Of a stretch of DNA of 64,000 bases, positions 60,754 to 64,000 are shown piece by piece. Both the position numbers and the translations under genes were made by a program. Origin of the DNA: Anaerosphaera multitolerans (GTDB lineage: Bacteria > Bacillota > Clostridia > Tissierellales > Peptoniphilaceae); assembly GCF_004006535.1 (NCBI RefSeq), contig NZ_RLIH01000002.1:62001-126000 (forward strand), read 5' to 3'. The notes under the pieces were generated by a model. It ran no database searches and had not been told where the DNA came from. It saw nothing but the letters and a program-made list of their open reading frames with translations. Position 1 is the first letter of the stretch, and each line of letters starts with the position of its first letter.

Positions 60754-62139
60754 ATGAAAGCTTACTTACTATTAGATTTCGGAAGTACTTATACAAAACT
60801 CACTTGTGTAGATGTGGAAGCAGAGGAAATAGTTGCCAGAGAAAAGGTCATAACTACAGTTCAAACGGGTTTAATGGACGGTTTTTACCAAGGACTTGAA
60901 AAAATAAAAGAAAAACTTCCAAGGGATATAAAGTTTGAAAAAACCTTGGCCTGTTCCTCCGCGGCAGGTGGTCTTAAAATGGTGGCAGTGGGTCTGGCCA
61001 AGGACTTGACTGCTGAGGCGGCAAAACGTGCAGCTTTGGGAGCAGGTGCTCGAATTTTAAAGACCTATAGTTTGGAATTGTCTGATGAGGACATTGAAGA
61101 AATGGAAAGCTTAAATTGCGATATAATTCTTCTATCAGGGGGAACGGAAAATGGCAACAAGGTATATATAAGTCACAATGCAAGAAAACTTACACAACTT
61201 AAAAGAGAGATTCCAATTGTAGTGGCGGGAAACAGTGCAGTAAATGAAGAAATAGCTAGGTTGTTTGATGAAAATAAAATGGACTATGTAATTACTGAAA
61301 ATGTAATGCCCAAGGTAAATACCTTAAATGCCGAACCTGCACGTGAGTGTATTAGAAAGATATTTATGGAAAAAATTGCTCTTGCCAGAGGTATTAATAC
61401 CATAGAGGGTTTTATTGACGGCGTAATTATGCCCACTCCCGGAGCAGTTTTAAAGGGGGCTGAACTTTTATCTCTAGGTACAGAAACAGAAGAAGGTCTT
61501 GGAGATTTAATGGTTGTTGATGTGGGAGGAGCAACTACTGACATTCATTCTGTTGGAAAGGGAAGTTCAATAGAAGAAAATGTGAGATTTGAAGGTTTAC
61601 AGGAACCCTTTGCCAAGAGAACAGTTGAAGGCGACTTAGGGATGAGGTATTCAGCTTTAAGCCTGTATGAATCAGTGGGCGAAGAGAAAATAAAGGCAAA
61701 TCTTGATGAGGATTATGACATAAAAGGCGAATGTATTAGAAGAAGTCAAGATATAATGATGGTTCCTAAGACACCTTCGGAATTTAAATTTGACGAGGCC
61801 TTGGCAAAATGTGCCGTTGAGTTTGCAACTGACAGACATGTGGGACATATGAGGAAGGAATATTCCTATACAAGGTATATTTACTATCAAAGCGGAAAGG
61901 ACCTTAGAGATTTAAAGACAGTAATTGGCACGGGAGGTGTAATAGTGCACTCAAAAACACCTGAAAATATTTTAAGCTGCACTAACTACAATGAAGACAG
62001 ACCTTACACACTTTCTCCCGAAAATCCGAATTATTATGTGGATATTGAATATATTCTTTCCGCAATGGGTATTTTAGGTACAGTGAGACCTGATGAGGCT
62101 ATTAGGATAATGAAGAAGTATTTAAAGAAAGTAGGTTGA
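60754..62139 (+). CDS. GlmL/MutL-type accessory protein of a B12-dependent mutase
   Basis: A 461-residue actin-fold ATPase (DFGSTYTKLTCVD at the start, VDVGGATTDIHS in the middle, GTGGVIVHS later) of the GlmL family. Members stand beside glutamate mutase and aminomutases and probably repair or reload their adenosylcobalamin. No mutase gene is in the window, so the partner must be elsewhere. It fits glutamate breakdown after histidine. Ends 3 bases before the next gene. Confidence 0.85.
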   Translation: MKAYLLLDFGSTYTKLTCVDVEAEEIVAREKVITTVQTGLMDGFYQGLEKIKEKLPRDIKFEKTLACSSAAGGLKMVAVGLAKDLTAEAAKRAALGAGARILKTYSLELSDEDIEEMESLNCDIILLSGGTENGNKVYISHNARKLTQLKREIPIVVAGNSAVNEEIARLFDENKMDYVITENVMPKVNTLNAEPARECIRKIFMEKIALARGINTIEGFIDGVIMPTPGAVLKGAELLSLGTETEEGLGDLMVVDVGGATTDIHSVGKGSSIEENVRFEGLQEPFAKRTVEGDLGMRYSALSLYESVGEEKIKANLDEDYDIKGECIRRSQDIMMVPKTPSEFKFDEALAKCAVEFATDRHVGHMRKEYSYTRYIYYQSGKDLRDLKTVIGTGGVIVHSKTPENILSCTNYNEDRPYTLSPENPNYYVDIEYILSAMGILGTVRPDEAIRIMKKYLKKVG

Positions 62140-62142
62140 CAT

Positions 62143-62946
62143 ATGAAAGAGAGAACATTTGACTTTGTAAAGGCCGATCCGGCTGGAAATATTACGGGCT
62201 TTGTAGTTTGGCCGGTAGATCCCAATCAAAGAGCTGCCTATGCAAATGCGATTATGGAGCAAATAGATTCCAGTATTGAGCAAGTGGGTTTTATTAGTCC
62301 AAGTTATGATGGACCGCCTTTGAGAATGGATATGATGGGTTCTGAATTTTGCGGTAATGCAACTAGAAGTTACGGCTTATATGCTGCAAGCTTTGAAGAC
62401 TTTCAAGGCGAAGGTGAAATAGAGGTTTATGTAAGTGGAGTAAAGGGTCCTATAACTGTAAAGGTGGACAAGGAAAAATCCACTGCCTCTGTGGAAATAC
62501 CAAAAGCTAAAGCTGTTTCAGAAATAGAGCTTGAAGGAACTGACTATAAAGTAATTGAACTTGAGGGGATAGTTCACACCATAATTGATAATAGAGAAGA
62601 AGATGAAAAGTTTGTCAAAGCTGCTTTGGAAAAAATTCAGCAAAAATTTGAAGAAGAGGCCTATGGAGTTTTATTTTTAAATAAAGACACCTTTGAAATG
62701 GTTCCCTATGTATATGTAAAGGGTTCAGATACTTTAATCAGAGAAGGCTCTTGCGGTTCGGGAACAGTTGCAACGGCAACTTACCTTACTTTAAATTCCA
62801 AGGAAGAAACCTTTGAACAGGAAATTAAACAGCCGAAGGGAAGTATAGTAGCTACGGGAAGAAGAGATGAAGAGGGAGATTTTGTATTTTCCATTGGAGG
62901 ATATGTAGAGCTATCCGACGTTGAAAAAGTAACAATAAAACTATAA
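62143..62946 (+). CDS. DapF-like amino acid racemase, possible histidine racemase
   Basis: A 267-residue protein of the diaminopimelate epimerase fold. Two catalytic cysteines are visible: Cys70 in MGSEFCGNATRS and Cys204 in REGSCGSGT, each in a half of the pseudo-symmetric fold. It is shorter and more diverged than typical DapF and sits with a mutase accessory gene next to the formiminoglutamate operon, not with lysine genes. A DapF homologue acting as histidine racemase is known in Fusobacterium, which makes that role plausible here. Glutamate or another amino acid is also possible. Confidence 0.75.
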   Translation: MKERTFDFVKADPAGNITGFVVWPVDPNQRAAYANAIMEQIDSSIEQVGFISPSYDGPPLRMDMMGSEFCGNATRSYGLYAASFEDFQGEGEIEVYVSGVKGPITVKVDKEKSTASVEIPKAKAVSEIELEGTDYKVIELEGIVHTIIDNREEDEKFVKAALEKIQQKFEEEAYGVLFLNKDTFEMVPYVYVKGSDTLIREGSCGSGTVATATYLTLNSKEETFEQEIKQPKGSIVATGRRDEEGDFVFSIGGYVELSDVEKVTIKL

Positions 62947-62952
62947 TAAAAT

Positions 62953-63034
62953 ATTTGGGGTGCTGTAAAGGCTGAGATGACAAAAAGTCAAACCCTTGAA
63001 CCTGTACAGATAATGCTGGCGTAGGAAAGAACTT
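62953..63034 (+). promoter_or_regulatory. Thiamine pyrophosphate (TPP) riboswitch aptamer
   Basis: The Thi-box blocks are present: GGGGTGCT, GGCTGAGATGA, ACCCTTGAACCTG, GATAATGCTGGCGTAGGAAAG. It lies before thiW, a thiamine-precursor S component. TPP binding would lower expression. Confidence 0.95.
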
Positions 63035-63040
63035 TAGTTA

Positions 63041-63117
63041 AAGCGGGTTGTGTTAAACATAATCCGCTTATTTTTAAACCTGCTTAGTTAAATCTAAGTG
63101 GGTATTTTTTTATTAAA
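63041..63117 (+). terminator. Tandem hairpins forming the TPP riboswitch expression platform
   Basis: Arm A (63041-63049, AAGCGGGTT) pairs with B (63061-63069), followed by TATTTTT. C (63078-63087) pairs with D (63094-63103), followed by seven T: the main terminator. A can also pair with AACCTGCTT (63077-63085), which is most of C, giving an antiterminator. So A:B permits C:D and stop; A:C permits read-through. Confidence 0.7.
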
Positions 63118-63142
63118 AGTTTATAAAATAATGGAGGTTAAA

Positions 63143-63694
63143 ATGAGTAAAGATAATTTAAATTCAATGGGAAATAAAATTAAAAATCGTAGATTAACTG
63201 TGGCAAGTTTACTAATTGCTTTGGGATTTGTACTGTCTCCAATTTTAAGAGTACCCGGCATGGCTCCAATGCAACACTTTATAAACGTTATATGCTCAGT
63301 TCTTTTAGGGCCTTGGTATTCTCTGGTCTGTGCATTTTTAATCGCCCTACTTAGAATGATGTTACTGGGAGTAAATTTACTTGCCGTAACAGGAGGAATT
63401 TTCGGAGCGGTTCTTTCAGGAATTTTTTATAGGAGGACAGGAAAACTTATAGCAGCAACAATCGGAGAAATGATTGGAACTGGCATAATAGGGGCAATAG
63501 CCTCTTGGCCTGTTATGAAGTATATTTACGGAGCTCATGAAGTAGTATGGCTAACTTATTTGCCTTCTTTTATAATGGGAACGCTAATAGGCGGAGGGCT
63601 GGGATTGTTATTTCTAGTAGCATTAAAGAAGAGAAATTTACTTGAAGATATTCAAAGGAAACTGGGCACCTATAGTGAAAAAAATAATCTCTAA
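63143..63694 (+). CDS. thiW: ECF transporter S component ThiW
   Basis: A 183-residue membrane protein with about six helices of the ThiW family, which imports the thiazole (hydroxyethylthiazole) part of thiamine with the shared ECF module. The segment ALGFVLSPILRVPGMAPMQHFIN near residue 25 is typical. The frame opens at 63098 inside the terminator region; the ATG at 63143 with GGAGG six bases upstream is the start. Controlled by the TPP riboswitch upstream. Confidence 0.9.
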   Translation: MSKDNLNSMGNKIKNRRLTVASLLIALGFVLSPILRVPGMAPMQHFINVICSVLLGPWYSLVCAFLIALLRMMLLGVNLLAVTGGIFGAVLSGIFYRRTGKLIAATIGEMIGTGIIGAIASWPVMKYIYGAHEVVWLTYLPSFIMGTLIGGGLGLLFLVALKKRNLLEDIQRKLGTYSEKNNL

Positions 63695-63711
63695 AGTTAT
63701 AGAGATTATAA
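63678..63711 (-). terminator. Terminator of the minus-strand hydrolase, overlapping the end of thiW
   Basis: ATAATCTCTA/TAGAGATTAT pairs; on the minus strand it is followed by a run of T (A run at 63678-63684). Confidence 0.65.
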
Positions 63712-63722
63712 AGGTGAAGAAT

Positions 63723-64000
63723 TTAAATTTTGGATTTTAATAGGAAATTAATAACTCTTTTATTAAAATCCCTTGCTTCTTCATAGGCACCATGACCGAG
63801 ATTATCATAGATAAAAAGTTCGTTATTATTAACTTTTTTAGCTATTTCAAAGGAAGAATTGCTTCCTAAAATTTTGTCCTGTCCTCCGCCTATAATTAAA
63901 GTGGGACAGCTTATCCTATGTAGTTCATTATGGGAATTGTGATTTAAACAGGAATTAGCTTGAACTAAAAATCTGTTGAAGTCTTTTGGCTTTTTAAATC
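63723..64000 (-). CDS. Alpha/beta hydrolase, C-terminal part (runs off the window)
   Basis: The last 92 residues of a minus-strand gene whose start lies beyond 64000. ISCPTLIIGGGQDKILG carries the acid residue and DNLGHGAYEEARDFN the catalytic histidine of the alpha/beta hydrolase fold; the nucleophile must lie in the missing part. Substrate unknown. Confidence 0.75.
   Translation of the reverse strand, partial: FKKPKDFNRFLVQANSCLNHNSHNELHRISCPTLIIGGGQDKILGSNSSFEIAKKVNNNELFIYDNLGHGAYEEARDFNKRVINFLLKSKI

Noticed and set aside
1-64000. CRISPR arrays, rRNA and tRNA genes
   Set aside because: No regularly spaced direct repeats, no rRNA blocks and no tRNA T-arm patterns were noticed in a visual scan; a covariance-model scan would be decisive.

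Overview
The window is a low-GC, gene-dense Firmicutes chromosome segment. AGGAGG-type ribosome binding sites, frequent ATG/GTG/TTG starts and many rho-independent hairpins are visible. The gene content suggests an anaerobic, amino-acid-fermenting member of the Tissierellia/Peptoniphilaceae (Peptoniphilus-like): a formiminoglutamate/formyl-tetrahydrofolate operon, a glutamate-mutase accessory protein, selenium-handling genes and a flavodiiron protein. The genus is an inference. No rRNA, tRNA, CRISPR array, prophage or intact insertion sequence was seen.

Layout. 0.1-0.8 kb: folate ECF S component behind a THF riboswitch (minus strand). 1-6.4 kb: alcohol dehydrogenase, FadR-type regulator, IlvD/Edd dehydratase and GntP permease; a pair of CATCTGATG sites brackets the dehydratase promoter. 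6.5-6.7 kb: frameshifted DUF4177 gene. 6.9-11.7 kb and 29.8-34.8 kb: two separate response regulator / histidine kinase / ABC ATPase / large FtsX-MacB-type permease modules. 12 kb and 24 kb: an RNHCP protein and a GNAT acetyltransferase, each behind a short leader peptide of the same family and a set of competing hairpins. 12.8-14.1 kb: fluoride riboswitch and cation/proton antiporter. 14.4-18.5 kb: Fur-box-like site and siderophore ABC transporter of the YclNOPQ/FatB type. 18.9-24.6 kb: accessory genes and remnants (MsrAB, PUA-like protein plus DUF5131, DUF3781, AraC, VOC, zinc ribbon, YjdF remnant). 24.8-29.6 kb: gamma-glutamyltransferase family, ADP-ribosylglycohydrolase family and LTA-synthase-like protein. 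34.9-41.1 kb: acetyltransferase-like protein, peroxiredoxin and three tandem paralogous lipoproteins. 41.2-45.5 kb: TtcA-like protein, ExoA, flavodiiron protein and D,D-carboxypeptidase. 45.5-47.5 kb: small membrane protein, possible IS end and a nitrilase. 47.7-51.7 kb: selenium genes (SelU, SelD, YedF, DUF3343, cysteine desulfurase). 52.4-56.5 kb: an unrecognised 595-residue protein with split LarC2/LarC1, DUF1893 and an ECF S component. 56.5-62.9 kb: one-carbon and histidine/glutamate genes (divergent FolD, FtcD, Fhs, FchA, GlmL, DapF-like racemase). 63-63.7 kb: TPP riboswitch and ThiW. The end holds a truncated alpha/beta hydrolase on the minus strand.

How the genes work together. FtcD moves the formimino group of formiminoglutamate to THF, FchA deaminates it to methenyl-THF, FolD interconverts methenyl- and methylene-THF, and Fhs releases formate with ATP gain. 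FolD here lacks hallmark cyclohydrolase residues, which fits a division of labour with FchA. The folate importer at the left end and thiamine-linked ThiW at the right end are riboswitch-controlled supply genes. Selenophosphate from SelD can feed SelU (tRNA wobble selenouridine) and, through YedF/DUF3343, selenium-dependent enzymes located elsewhere.

The strongest candidate for an undescribed system is the pair of leader-peptide attenuators at 11.9 and 23.9 kb. Both encode a KKNKxxEIV-type peptide. Both have arms 1:3, 2:4 and 4:5 in the same order, and arm 5 contains the ribosome binding site of the downstream gene. The second candidate is the LarC-containing cluster, which has a reversed split LarC, no LarB or LarE nearby, and an unrecognised first gene.
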